Positions 11,782-23,021 of a stretch of DNA of 64,000 nt are shown one piece after another. This DNA comes from Mercurialis annua (lineage: Eukaryota > Streptophyta > Magnoliopsida > Malpighiales > Euphorbiaceae). Made by a program: the position numbers and the translations under genes. The stretch covers positions 30,237,879 to 30,301,878 of the forward strand of contig NC_065571.1 of NCBI RefSeq assembly GCF_937616625.2. Direction: 5' to 3'. Under the pieces are notes generated by a model. That model saw only the letters and a list, made by a program, of their open reading frames with translations. It did no database searches and was not told the DNA's origin. Within the stretch, counting starts at the first letter, position 1; every line of letters starts with the position of its first letter.

Positions 11782-12331
11782 TCAAGGAAAAAGGAATAGA
11801 TAGCGACTCTGCATATCCGACTCGGTCTCCCAGGTGCACTCCTCAATAGATTGATTCCGCCACAAAACCTTGACCATCGAAATCTCCTTGTTCCATAACT
11901 TATGAACCTGCGTATCGAAAATCTCGACAGGCTGCCCCTCGTAAGATAACTCATGATCTATCTCAACACTCTGCGGTACGATCACGTGCGAAAATCATAA
12001 ATACACTTCCGCAACATGGAAATGTGAAACACTGGGTGAACCAACGACATATCTGGTGGAAACGCTAACTTGTGCGCCACCGCTCCAATACGCTCAATGA
12101 TCTCATACGCACCAACATATCTCGGTGCTAACTTCCCCTTAACACTAAAACGCACAACGCCCTTCATAGGCGAAACCCGAAGAAACCCGAAATCTCCAAC
12201 CAGAAACTCAATGTCTTTCCTCTTCGGATCAGCATAACTCTTATGCCGATTAAAAGTTGTCCCTAACCTCCGTTTGATCAACGGTACCTTCTCTGAGGTA
12301 ATCTGAATAATCTCTGCTCCCGAGAGCTTAC
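11782..12331 (-). pseudogene. pol: Integrase C-terminal end and chromodomain of element C
   Basis: This is the downstream half of the C integrase, cut from the catalytic core (21528 onward) by element B. It reads on from [11 protein letters not shown] through the GPY/F-like segment (LAPRYVGAYEIIERIGAVAHKL), then VHPVFHISMLRKC. A frame shift near 11985 follows IYDFRT; the adjacent frame continues with [20 protein letters not shown] and a chromodomain-like tail ([20 protein letters not shown]) to a stop at 11782. The chromodomain type supports a Tekay/Del chromovirus and would guide integration to heterochromatin. Non-functional because of the shift and the interruption. Confidence 0.85.
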
Positions 12332-13187
12332 TGTAATACCCCAAAATAATTAATTATCTAATTGGACCACGTGTCCAGTTTAGACTCGCCACAGTGGCGA
12401 TATCGGAAAAATTTCAGGGAAATTAAAATAAATGAAATTTTAAGTAGGTCGGTTTTGGGAAATTAATTATGCGGAAATCAAGGTTATATTTCAATTCTAA
12501 AGTTAGAATTGGAATTAAAAGGAAAAGTGTCGAGAAAAGCGCAAAATAAGTACAGGGACCAAAGTGGTAATTTAGCCACTTTGTGTCGAAAATGGAAATT
12601 TGTAGGTTTTGACGAAAAAGTTTTAATATCGAGTTTCGTATTATTTATTGGATATAGATAATACGTATACGTTAAAATTAAAGTGTTAAACGATTTAGCT
12701 ATGGACTAAATCGTACGAAATAAAAGTTTAAAGGATAATAAATAACAAATGAAGAAATTAAGGGTTAAAGTAATAATTTAACCAAATCATATATATTAAA
12801 AGAATTATGAATGAAGAGTAATCAGAGGAAGGAAGAAAGCTCCAGAAGCAAAAAACGAGCGATACCGTCGTTTCTTCGCCGTTTCGCCGTTCGGCGTCCG
12901 TTTCGGACAATTTTCGCGGCAAACTCTTCGGAATTGAAAGCTCTATCAATCCTAACCTCTATTTCAAGGTAATATTTCAAGATTTGATGTTAAATTCGAA
13001 GGATAGAGGGCTGTTTTGTATAGAAAATTTCGTTCGAATCGTACGGTTAGAAATCGAGTTGTTTTTGACGTTTTTGGGTTGTAAAATGATAGGATAAGTT
13101 GTTAAATGAAGTGGGTATGTATTGGTGTGAGTTTAGGGAGTTTTAGAGCCCCGGAAATGGTCCGGAAGCGCTGGAAAAACGCTGCAC

Positions 13188-13342
13188 ACGTCGGTGCACG
13201 ACGTGCTGCACTTCAGCACGTCGTGCTGGTGCGCGACGTGCGCCATATGGGTGCACGACGTGCACCAGTGAAGGGCACGTCGTGCCCTTCATGAAAAATG
13301 AAGGGCACGATGTGCCAAGCTGGCACGACGTGCCCCACTTCG
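13188..13342 (+). promoter_or_regulatory. GCACGACGTGC palindrome cluster in element B LTR
   Basis: Seven or more copies of a short odd palindrome (arms GCACG and CGTGC), some extended to gggcacgacgtgccc-like forms, in about 150 bp. CpG-rich in an AT-rich LTR. The 3' LTR repeats it at 19913-20067. Role unknown. Confidence 0.65.
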
Positions 13343-14271
13343 ACGCCGACCTCCGTGGGACTTCCGGGAGCGAAAATGAGCCTCCGATAGCTTGATCTGA
13401 GTGTGAAACTCAGTTAAGTGTCTGAAAATGGATGTAAAACATTATAGAAATGAATGTTAATGTGATAAGTAAGAATTCAGTTAAGAAAGTTATATAATTT
13501 CCGAGTACAAGGAATAGTACTCGATAAGTCGTAAGTACGATTAAGGATCATCGAGTTTTCAAGCAATCTAGAAGAGGAATCCAATCAACTTAAACTTGGA
13601 ACTTAAAAGTATTATACGTATAGGAATACGAGATTCACGTCTAATCCTTAAATGTTAATTATTTATCAGACGTGTCAGAGCAGAGAGGTCAGTAGACGTG
13701 GGATAGCAAGGGCATATCATTTCATCGACCATATTTGTGATTGGATTGCGGTCACTGTGAGTTGCACTTTACTTTCGTGTATTATATATAAAGTCATTTG
13801 ATATAGATATGTATACTGTTTTTACGCATCGCATGTTAGATGATTTGATTAAATATTATATGTTTCTATCAAATGTATATACGAGAACTAGTATGCGATC
13901 CGAAGAAACTAGCTACCTATTAGGTGTCAATAGGCTGTGTGATCACCAGTTTTGAGTCAGTCTAGTGTGTTTGCATTTGAGAAATGATTGGATATGTATG
14001 ATATGATATGAATTCGATACGAGAGTGAACTCGGCTACGGTGTAGCCTGGAAGTCCCCGTATCTAGTGGGCTGGGCCCACCAGTGAGTTGGACTCACAAC
14101 TTGAGATTTATGATTGGGTTGAACGATATATGATTATTCGAGAGATGTGTCGCATGCTAGGATATTAGTTTCGTACGGATCAAATACATGTTTATATGTT
14201 TTATATTATTGCTTTCTTGAGATGCGATGCTATGTTTTTAAATTAATACCGTTAGTAAAATGCAAACTCAC

Positions 14272-14293
14272 TCAGTATTTTCCCAAATACTGA
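14272..14293 (+). other. Perfect hairpin in element B LTR
   Basis: TCAGTATTT, loop TCCC, AAATACTGA: nine-base perfect arms. It occurs again at 20997-21018 in the 3' LTR and in both LTRs of element D. In A and F the same place reads ctcagtaaatctgacccc or similar without the perfect arms. Confidence 0.65.
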
Positions 14294-14806
14294 CCCCTCA
14301 CCTTTGATGTCTTTCAGGTACTTAGTACGTGGACCTAGCTAGAGGCCAAATTGGAAATCCAGAAGTCAATTGTATATGTTTAGTTTCTGACTTCTGTGAG
14401 TGCTGCAGTAGTGGTCCCATGTTGACAGAGTCGTAGCCTAGACAGCAGTATATTTTGAATGTACATATTACTTGCTGTCCAGTTTATACGTTTTTGTAGG
14501 CTACGTGTTTAATATGTTGTGCACGGCACTAGGTGCCAGTGATATGTTGGATACACTAACTGATGTATATAGTACCGCGAGGCCAGTTCGTACGAGGTAC
14601 GGTAACTAGAGCCCGCGAGGATAACAGAACAGTTAGTGTAAATGTTTGTGTATACATGTTATGTATACTTGCTTCTGTTGCTTTATGTTATTTGTTTATC
14701 AATTGCGAAAAATTAATAGTGATTTAAGGCTTGCTACGGGTTCCGGAGCTACCACTCCCGTTCCCTAGCGCCGGTTGCGGCTCAATATTTTGGGTCGTGA
14801 CAATGT

Positions 14807-14818
14807 TGGTATCAGAGC
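14807..14818 (+). other. Primer-binding site, element B
   Basis: TGGTATCAGAGC, four bases after the LTR end, matches the complement of the 3' end of plant initiator tRNA-Met. It primes minus-strand DNA synthesis. Confidence 0.9.
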
Positions 14819-14897
14819 AGTTGGTCCAGTTACCACTGCTAGTTTGTTTTGGATGTCTGTCTGAATTGTGAAACTCTGTCAGTAAGTAAACCTAGGA

Positions 14898-14907
14898 ACT
14901 ACTGCAG
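14898..14907 (+). other. Leader motif complementary to LTR site 14403-14412
   Basis: ACTACTGCAG is the exact complement of CTGCAGTAGT in the 5' LTR, about 490 nt away. Relative to A and F one base changes on each side, so pairing is kept. A canonical 5' splice-like GTAAGT (14882-14887) lies just upstream. RNA pairing is inferred. Confidence 0.5.
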
Positions 14908-15026
14908 TAGAGAGTCGGACCTTAGTTTTCTGCATTTGTTTGATATGTGCATTAGTAGTATATGGCATAACGCGGCGAACCAGGACTATTAAGCTAGCAA
15001 GTGACTAGTATCTCTTTATACGGATG

Positions 15027-15128
15027 ACTAAGGCAACTAAGTATTTGTTGCTTATGCTAAAAGATAGAAAATGGTTAAATGTTTGCAAATATGAGCGGCT
15101 AAGGCAACTAAGTGTTTATTACTTGTGC
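15027..15128 (+). repeat. Short duplicated leader segment, element B
   Basis: A segment of about 31 bp beginning ctaaggcaactaagt appears at about 15028 and again at about 15098 with several differences. It is untranslated leader between the primer-binding site and the gag remnant. Confidence 0.5.
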
Positions 15129-15278
15129 AAGGGGTATTCAGTGATTACGTATTTGCGAATTACATACAGATTGATTGAATGTTAAATGTTTATAGCACTT
15201 TATAAGTTGATATTGAAGTTAAGCGAGAAAAAAGAGGGCTCAGATGGTCGCCGGCGTTTGTAACTGTTTCTTTTTAGC

Positions 15279-16085
15279 ATGTCTGGGCAAAATGGAGCTT
15301 AGTCACATGCAGCAGAGGAACAGGAGGAAGCACCTTCTATCTGTCAAGACGGATTCCACATGGATATTGGGAGATCATCTGAGATATATAAGAATGGTTT
15401 CATGTCAGTATTAGAAATTGGTAGTTCTTCTAGGGTTAGAGGTAGAACTCACTTGATTGAAATGGAGTATAGTGAAGAAAGTGAGGAGGATCCAGAGGAG
15501 GACTTAGAAGAAGAAGAATTGTTAGACGAGTCAGACGTTGAGGAGTACCGAAGTGAACAGTTCTGGTCCAATGTGCGGAAGTACCGCAATTTGAGAAAAG
15601 ATGAAGGACTAGTAAATGGCCAGGCACAAGTGGTTTTGAATCAGGTTAGGAGGCAAATGCGCTCCTTTTCTAGAGAAATACTACCAGTGGGACTGTATTC
15701 CTCTGACTTTCTTCGCATGGACGAAAGAGTTCCAGACCTTAATGAAGATAATAGGACGATTAACCGTAGATAAATTAGGGGTTTGGGACTCGAATTTGAT
15801 ACGCTATATGAGTATGTTCACGAGCACTTTGGGACGCTCACTATGATAGCCCGTAAGGTCGAGGCTGACCGCGAGTGGGATGGTAATCCTGTTCGACGTC
15901 CCTACTTTTTCAGACGTGCGTTTTATCGAGGTTATACTAGTCGATCCTCTGGTATTAGGACTAACCCCCACTCTGTTCATAGAGGCGGAGTCAACTCCAG
16001 TAGAAGAGTTAAGGGTCGACACATTGGAATAGTTATTAGGAAACCTAGCGTTCCACATCAGGCACCCTTAGGTATAAATGATTAA
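15279..16085 (+). pseudogene. Decayed gag-derived frame of element B
   Basis: An ATG at 15279 preceded by tttctttttag opens a frame with stops at about 15300 (TAG) and 15771 (TAA) that is otherwise open to 16085. A long acidic run (EESEEDPEEDLEEEELLDES) lies around 15471-15535. Then come YRNLR, LNQVRRQM and LYSSDFL, and after the TAA the segment IRGLGLEFDTLYEY. IRGLG-EF matches the F gag (IRGLGSEF), and the preceding LYSSDFLRMDERVPDLNED resembles the region before that motif in Ty3/gypsy Gags. This supports a gag origin. No zinc knuckle is seen. The last part is basic (RRPYFFRRAFYRG). Element D keeps a homologous piece. Confidence 0.6.
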
Positions 16086-19021
16086 TATGCTTTGAGTATT
16101 TGTGTTTATATGTTGCATTGTTGTGTATATGTTTACTACATGCATGATAGAGCATAACGAGTAGAATGTACCTATAGGATAATACCTCAGAAAGTGAAAA
16201 CCTATAGGAAGCGATATTAATAAACACGCGACCAATAAAAGAATATATAAACATAATTTACAAATAGTAGTAATATAATAAACACCGCCTAATATATATT
16301 ATTGTGAACGTCATTCCTATATTACGTTTTAGAAGTTGTGAAGAAAGAGATGGATTACCAACCGGGAATCGATGTAAAACATCGATACCTGTGTCTACAT
16401 ATGACATGATATAGAATGTTGAAGAGGTGAATGTGATGATTACAGCAGTAGAAAACTTTGAATTGGATTAAGTTATTTGAGGTATGGAGAAAGAAGTGAT
16501 GTGACAGAGGAACAGTCAGTAAAACAACAGAAAATAACAGCAATACAAAAATTTGAAATATACTCAATAAGCATAAAGAAAGTCATCGATAGTCGCAGAG
16601 TGTACAATCTGGAGTAAACTTATGATTTTATGAAAATTTTGAAGTTTTTATGGTACAACTGTGCTCAGACATCGCATACGATATTGTATAATCACAATAG
16701 GAATGCATAAGAAAATGATTTTCAAAGTGTAGATCATGCATCATATCTTTATAATAATGCAGAAAAATGTGATTTTGAGCAACTCTTTGGTGATGAGATG
16801 CGTCATCACTCTGAGCTACAATTGTACTAATGATTTCAAACGATTTATGAAAAGTGATTTAAAAGAGCTGGCCAGCCAAAGAATGTTTTGAAATCTTTTT
16901 TTCGATAAGTGAACTCAGATGTGAAACTCTGCGACGAATAATAAAAGATTCTTAATAAATAAGAATAAAATTGTAAAAGAAACTCCAATAATAGAACAAA
17001 GCCATGTTAACGATTAATTGCAACAAAGCTAGTAAAGCTAAAGGAGAATGTGAATAAAGAGTTATCGACAGAGAGCATACGCAGTTAAGATGCGATGCGC
17101 TGACAATATTTAAGGATACAATATTTATCCTTATGATGGAATAAGGGATGAAATAACAGAAAGTCATGTTAGATGAAAGAAACGTAGGAGTACGCAAGGA
17201 TGAAGAATATAATGAATATCATTATGTTGAGATAAATAATACTGCGATCGAGAGTCATATCGGAAGAGAGAAATTAAAAGTATAAAAAAAACGATAATAT
17301 GAATGATGAACATCAATTGATATTTTAAGGATATATAACCTTATCAATATCAGTGTTTGAAGATACAGAAGTAGAAGGAGAAGGAATACGAAACGACGAA
17401 GAAGATAATCTTGTAAGACGTGAAAGTTTGAAATGAGATAGATCAAAAGATAAGTGATGCTAATTGACTGACATTAAGTGAAGTCACTATATCAGCATTA
17501 AGAGTTATAAGTTGTGTTAACAGAAAGGAGAAGAGTTAAGTTATGAAACTCTAGTATAAGGAGAAGAACACACGTATAAAGTATACGTGTCAGTAAATGT
17601 AAAAATGGTGGATAATATGAAAGAACGTATAATGGGAACAACGTATACACCCTTGAAGTTAGTAAGGTGATTAGAGAAATGGATAGTTCTAGTTACATAT
17701 CAGAAAGATCGTCAAAATAGAACAGCAGCAATAGAATTGCTATAAACAAAGAAAAGACGTAATGAATACAGTAAGTAAAGGATAAGATAATATTTCATTG
17801 CTATTGGACATATAGGAATGAACTATTTCCAAGAAGCGATCATAACCAGTACTAAGACGATACCTTGAAGAGTAAGAATAAAATCATAAAGCTATTTGAA
17901 AGTAAGAAACAGAAGTATAAGATGAAAGAGAAAAAAAAAATTTACAATGAGAAGGAATGACGATAAAGAAAGAAGATAAGATATCAAAGATTTATTGAAT
18001 CAGCTAAAGCCTAAAGGTGAGAATGAAGTTAAACGAAAGCTAGTCAGTGACAAAGATTCTTAAGGAAGTTAAATGTTAAAGGAACATATAAGATTTTTAT
18101 GAGATTACCAGGAATAAGGAATTGTGACGTAAAGGAAAGACATTTTTGACTGATAAGTCAATAAGGGACTCGAGATGATCTTCAAGGATCATATAAAGAA
18201 AGATAAAGGAGATAATAATACAGATAGTATTGGTTAACGAAGGTAGCTGTACAAGTTACATGATTCGGGTTAATGTGAAGTGGAGCATTTATAGTAACGG
18301 TGAACGGATGAAGGATCATGACTAACAAAACGACACGAGACTCACGATAGCTAAAAAGAGCAAAGGAAAGAGAAATTAAAGATAGTAAAAAGATGTATCA
18401 GACTCAACTGCGTTGAGAAATGGTGAATATCAGAGACAAAGTATAACCCAAAAAGGAATTGACTGACACAGGAACTAAGTGTAAGAAATGACAAAAAGGA
18501 AAGTATAGATGGTGGATCACAGCAAGAACTATAACAATAGATTTGGGATTATAAAGATAAATTCTCATCGAAATATGAATAAAATGAATACGCCACCAAG
18601 AATGAGAATCACATATCGCTGACTGTTTACGCATAAAAGAGGCGAACAGCAATACGATGAATAATACAGAGGAGATGAAGGATCGAGAATAAATTAATTA
18701 AATACTTAATACTGACGACAAAAGGAAAAATCCCGACCAGATAGTAATGATGCAAGAATTACGACATCAAGGATGCGTCTAAAGCTACACTACCTTAGAA
18801 AGACAATGGGCGGAATAAAAGTAACAATGAGAAGATTTTCAACTACGCAGCAGCGAGAAGCTACTATGAGTAAGATAGTCAATCGATTAACAATAAGTAT
18901 GAAGGCACCGTTGTAAATGAAGAGTTAAGAATTAAGGTAAAAGATAAAGATACGACTAACGCGTAGTAATGAACGTCAAGGAAGGTATAAGAACAATTGT
19001 AAGGTCCCAACAACTTTTATG
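16086..19021 (+). other. Non-coding purine-rich interior of element B
   Basis: About 2.9 kb without a credible gene. The strand is markedly rich in A and G, with frequent agaaag, gataag and aagaat words. A block at 16770-16940 (aactctttg, then gatgagatgcgtcatcac) is matched in element D at 53245-53400. No remnant of reverse transcriptase or integrase was recognised, so this is replacement or very decayed sequence. Confidence 0.7.
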
Positions 19022-19057
19022 AAAATTCGAGGACGAATTTTTATAAGGGGGGAAGAA
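19022..19057 (+). other. Polypurine tract and adjacent inverted repeat, element B
   Basis: AAATTCGAGGACGAATTT (19023-19040) is followed by the polypurine tract AAGGGGGGAAGAA (19045-19057) directly abutting the 3' LTR. The tract primes plus-strand DNA synthesis. Confidence 0.9.
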
Positions 19058-21527
19058 TGTAATACCCCAAAATAATTAGTTATCTAATTGGACCACGTGT
19101 CCAGTTTAGACTCGCCACAGTGGCGATATCGGAAAAATTTCAGGGAATTAAAATAAATGAAATTTTAAGTAGGTCGGTTTTGGGAAATTAATTATGCGGA
19201 AATCAAGGTTATATTTCAATTCTAAAGTTAGAATTGGAATTAAAAGGAAAAGTGTCGAGAAAAGCGCAAAATAAGTACAGGGACCAAAGTGGTAATTTAG
19301 CCACTTTGTGTCGAAAATGGAAATTTGTAGGTTTTGACGAAAAAGTTTTAATATCGAGTTTCGTATTATTTATTGGATATAGATAATACGTATACGTTAA
19401 AATTAAAGTGTTAAACGATTTAGCTATGGACTAAATCGTACGAAATAAAAGTTTAAAGGATAATAAATAACAAATGAAGAAATTAAGGGTTAAAGTAATA
19501 ATTTAACCAAATCATATATATTAAAAGAATTATGAATGAAGAGTAATCAGAGGAAGGAAGAAAGCTCCAGAAGCAAAAAACGAGCGATACCGTCGTTTCT
19601 TCGCCGTTTCGCCGTTCGGCGTCCGTTTCGGACAATTTTCGCGGCAAACTCTTCGGAATTGAAAGCTCTATCAATCCTAACCTCTATTTCAAGGTAATAT
19701 TTCAAGATTTGATGTTAAATTCGAAGGATAGAGGGCTGTTTTGTATAGAAAATTTCGTTCGAATCGTACGGTTAGGAATCGAGTTGTTTTTGACGTTTTT
19801 GGGTTGTAAAATGATAGGATAAGTTGTTAAATGAAGTGGGTATGTATTGGTGTGAGTTTAGGGAGTTTTAGAGCCCCGGAAATGGTCCGGAAGCGCTGGA
19901 AAAACGCTGCACACGTCGGTGCACGACGTGCTGCACTTCAGCACGTCGTGCTGGTGCGCGACGTGCGCCATATGGGTGCACGACGTGCACCAGTGAAGGG
20001 CACGTCGTGCCCTTCATGAAAAATGAAGGGCACGATGTGCCAAGCTGGCACGACGTGCCCCACTTCGACGCCGACCTCCGTGGGACTTCCGGGAGCGAAA
20101 ATGAGCCTCCGATAGCTTGATCTGAGTGTGAAACTCAGTTAAGTGTCTGAAAATGGATGTAAAACATTATAGAAATGAATGTTAATGTGATAAGTAAGAA
20201 TTCAGTTAAGAAAGTTATATAATTTCCGAGTACAAGGAATAGTACTCGATAAGTCGTAAGTACGACTAAGGATCATCGAGTTTTCAAGCAATCTAGAAGA
20301 GGAATCCAATCAACTTAAACTTGGAACTTAAAAGTATTATACGTATAGGAATACGAGATTCACGTCTAATCCTTAAATGTTAATTATTTATCAGACGTGT
20401 CAGAGCAGAGAGGTCAGTAGACGTGGGATAGCAAGGGCATATCATTTCATCGACCATATTTGTGATTGGATTGCGGTCACTGTGAGTTGCACTTTACTTT
20501 CGTGTATTATATATAAAGTCATTTGATATAGATATGTATACTGTTTTTACGCATCGCATGTTAGATGATTTGATTAAATATTATATGTTTCTATCAAATG
20601 TATATACGAGAACTAGTATGCGATCCGAAGAAACTAGCTACCTATTGGGTGTCAATAGGCTGTGTGATCACCAGTTTTGAGTCAGTCTAGTGTGTTTGCA
20701 TTTGAGAAATGATTGGATATGTATGATATGATATGAATTCGATACGAGAGTGAACTCGGCTACGGTGTAGCCTGGAAGTCCCCGTATCTAGTGGGCTGGG
20801 CCCACCAGTGAGTTGGACTCACAACTTGAGATTTATGATTGGGTTGAACGATATATGATTATTCGAGAGATGTGTCGCATGCTAGGATATTAGTTTCGTA
20901 CGGATCAAATACATGTTTATATGTTTTATATTATTGTTTTCTTGAGATGCGATGCTATGTTTTTAAATTAATACCGTTAGTAAAATGCAAACTCACTCAG
21001 TATTTTCCCAAATACTGACCCCTCACCTTTGATGTCTTTCAGGTACTTAGTACGTGGACCTAGCTAGAGGCCAAATTGGAAATCCAGAAGTCAATTGTAT
21101 ATGTTTAGTTTCTGACTTCTGTGAGTGCTGCAGTAGTGGTCCCATGTTGACAGAGTCGTAGCCTAGACAGCAGTATATTTTGAATGTACATATTACTTGC
21201 TGTCCAGTTTATACGTTTTTGTAGGCTACGTGTTTTATATGTTGTGCACGGCACTAGGTGCCAGTGATATGTTGGATACACTAACTGATGTATATAGTAC
21301 CGCGAGGCCAGTTCGTACGAGGTACGGTAACTAGAGCCCGCGAGGATAACAGAACAGTTAGTGTAAATGTTTGTGTATACATGTTATGTATACTTGCTTC
21401 TGTTGCTTTATGTTATTTGTTTATCAATTGCGAAAAATTAATAGTGATTTAAGGCTTGCTACGGGTTCCGGAGCTACCACTCCCGTTCCCTAGCGCCGGT
21501 TGCGGCTCAATATTTTGGATCGTGACA
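19058..21527 (+). repeat. Element B 3' LTR (2,470 bp)
   Basis: Nearly identical to the 5' LTR. Differences noticed include one base lost in the gggaaatt run, taaggatcatc context changes, attgg for attag, and ggatcgtgaca for gggtcgtgaca at the very end. Same palindrome cluster and hairpin. Followed by the target duplication CTTAC. Confidence 0.95.
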
Positions 21528-23021
21528 CTTACGCTCGCCAACCTCCTCTTAACAGATAGGAGATTGACACTTGCGCCCGTACAAAGCCTCATAAGGTACC
21601 ATCTCGATGCTAGCATGGTAATTGTTGCTGTAGGAAAACTTAATCAAAGGCAAATGAGTATCCCAGCTACCCTGAAAACCTAGAACACACATCTTGAGCA
21701 TGTCCTCCAAAGTCTGAATAGTCCTCTCAGACTGATCGTCAGTCTGAGGATGAAAAGCAGTACTGAAATCCAATCTCGAACCCAAAGATTCCTGCAACGC
21801 CTTCCAAAACAGAGAGGTGAAAATTGAACCTCTGTCCGAAACAATCAATACTGGTACACCATGGAGACTAACAATCTGGTTAATGTACAACTGCGCCAAC
21901 TTCGAAGCCTGATAAGTAACCTTTATCAGTAAGAAGTGAGTTGACTTGGTCAAACGTTCAACAATCATCCAAATCAAATCATACCTCGGTCGGGTACGTG
22001 GCAAACCAACCACAAGATCCATAGCGATCCGCTCCCATTTCCACTCTGGAATAGGTAGCAGTTGCAGATATCGAAATGGTCTTTGATGTTCTAACTTTAC
22101 CTGCTGGCAAGTCAAACACTTAGACACAAACTCTGTAACATCCTTTTTCATTCCGCTCCACCAGTACGTACCCTTGAGATCATGATACATCTTGGTAGTT
22201 CCCAGATGAACACTATAAGCTGACTTGTACGCTTCCTCCAGAATCTGGTGTCTCAAACCATTCGAATCCGGAACACACAGTTGAGAACCGTACCTGAGAA
22301 CTCCATCCGCCAGAACAAACTCAAAATTCCCATCCAAATGGATCTCATCCATAATCCGTTTCAATTGTGGATCCTCAGCTTGTGAAGCTTTGATCCTATC
22401 AATCAAAACCGGTTGCACCTGCAACTGTGCCAATAAACAACCTCTCTGTGAAACCTGAAATTCGTATCCCGAAGCTAACAAACTATGCGACTCACAAACC
22501 ATGGGTCTCCGCCCAACCTCATAAATATGGACCAAACTGCCCGAAGACTTGCGACTCAACGCATCAGTTACCACATTAGCCTTACCCGGATGATACTGAA
22601 TAGAACAATCGTAGTCTTTCAGTAATTCCAACCATCTCTGCTGCCTCAGATTCAACTCACGCTGATCAAAGATGTACTTCAAACTCTTATGATTAGTAAA
22701 GATCTCGCAAGTCGCAGCGTACAAATAGTGCCTCCAAATCTTAAGAGCAAAAACCACAGCTGCCAGCTCAAGATAATGAGTAGGATAATTCACCTCATGC
22801 TTCTTCAACTGGCGAGAAGCATAGGAAATCAATTTACCATGTTTCATCAACACACAACCCAAACCGATACGAGAAGCATCACAATACATAGTGAACCCCT
22901 CAATGCCAGATGGCAAAGCCAATACAAGAGTTGTAGTCAAAATCTCTTTGAGTTTCTCAAAGCTCAACTCGCACTTGTCAGTCCACTCAAACTTAAAACC
23001 CTTCTGTGTTAGTTTAGTAAC
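21528..23021 (-). pseudogene. pol: RNase H and integrase core of element C
   Basis: Minus strand. RNase H comes first: [15 protein letters not shown], then [27 protein letters not shown] and [10 protein letters not shown]. The integrase has an intact zinc-binding region ([12 protein letters not shown] to CLTCQQVK) and a DDE core: [14 protein letters not shown], and Glu in [13 protein letters not shown]. There are 35 residues between the second Asp and the Glu. A TGG to TAA change after CQSPIC stops the frame just upstream of the element B insertion; homology resumes on the other side at 12331. Also broken upstream by a one-base deletion near 23021. Unlike the F copies, it keeps the cysteines of the zinc finger. 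Confidence 0.9.

Larger units (their letters stand above)
12332..14802 (+). repeat. Element B 5' LTR (2,471 bp)
   Basis: Starts TGTAATACCCC and ends GGGTCGTGACA. It contains the GCACGACGTGC palindrome cluster, a cagtattt/aaatactg hairpin, the ctgcagtagt site and the ctagcgccggt end block. Promoter signals are not obvious; ttatataattt near 13491 is a possible TATA box. No coding content. Confidence 0.95.
12332..21527 (+). mobile_element. Element B: complete non-autonomous LTR element (LARD-like)
   Basis: Complete plus-strand element of 9,196 bp with 5' LTR, primer-binding site, 4.25-kb interior, polypurine tract and 3' LTR. It is flanked by the 5-bp duplication CTTAC (12327-12331 and 21528-21532). 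Removing it with one duplication rejoins the element C integrase. The interior has no protease, reverse transcriptase, RNase H or integrase, only a decayed gag, so it depended on enzymes supplied in trans. Shared termini, primer site and pre-tract inverted repeat tie it to the Tekay-like elements here. The LTRs are almost identical (about eight differences noticed by eye), so it is the youngest datable insertion in the window. Confidence 0.92.

Noticed and set aside
13106..13294. 62-codon open frame repeated in both B LTRs
   Set aside because: It spans the palindrome cluster and is repeated only because the LTR is; the repeated ARRA and HVG words come from the gcacgacgtgc motif.
14807..14820. 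A tRNA gene
   Set aside because: Only the 12-base primer-binding complement is present; there is no cloverleaf. No tRNA or rRNA gene was recognised in the window.
15360..15773. 137-codon acidic protein as a captured host gene
   Set aside because: It is followed in frame by an IRGLG segment matching the F gag, has a homologue at the same kind of site in D, and lies inside an LTR element. A gag origin is simpler, although a profile search was not possible.
16952..17446. Minus-strand frames with hydrophobic proteins in the B interior
   Set aside because: They are the expected product of reading a purine-rich strand in reverse (pyrimidine-rich codons give Leu, Phe and Ser).
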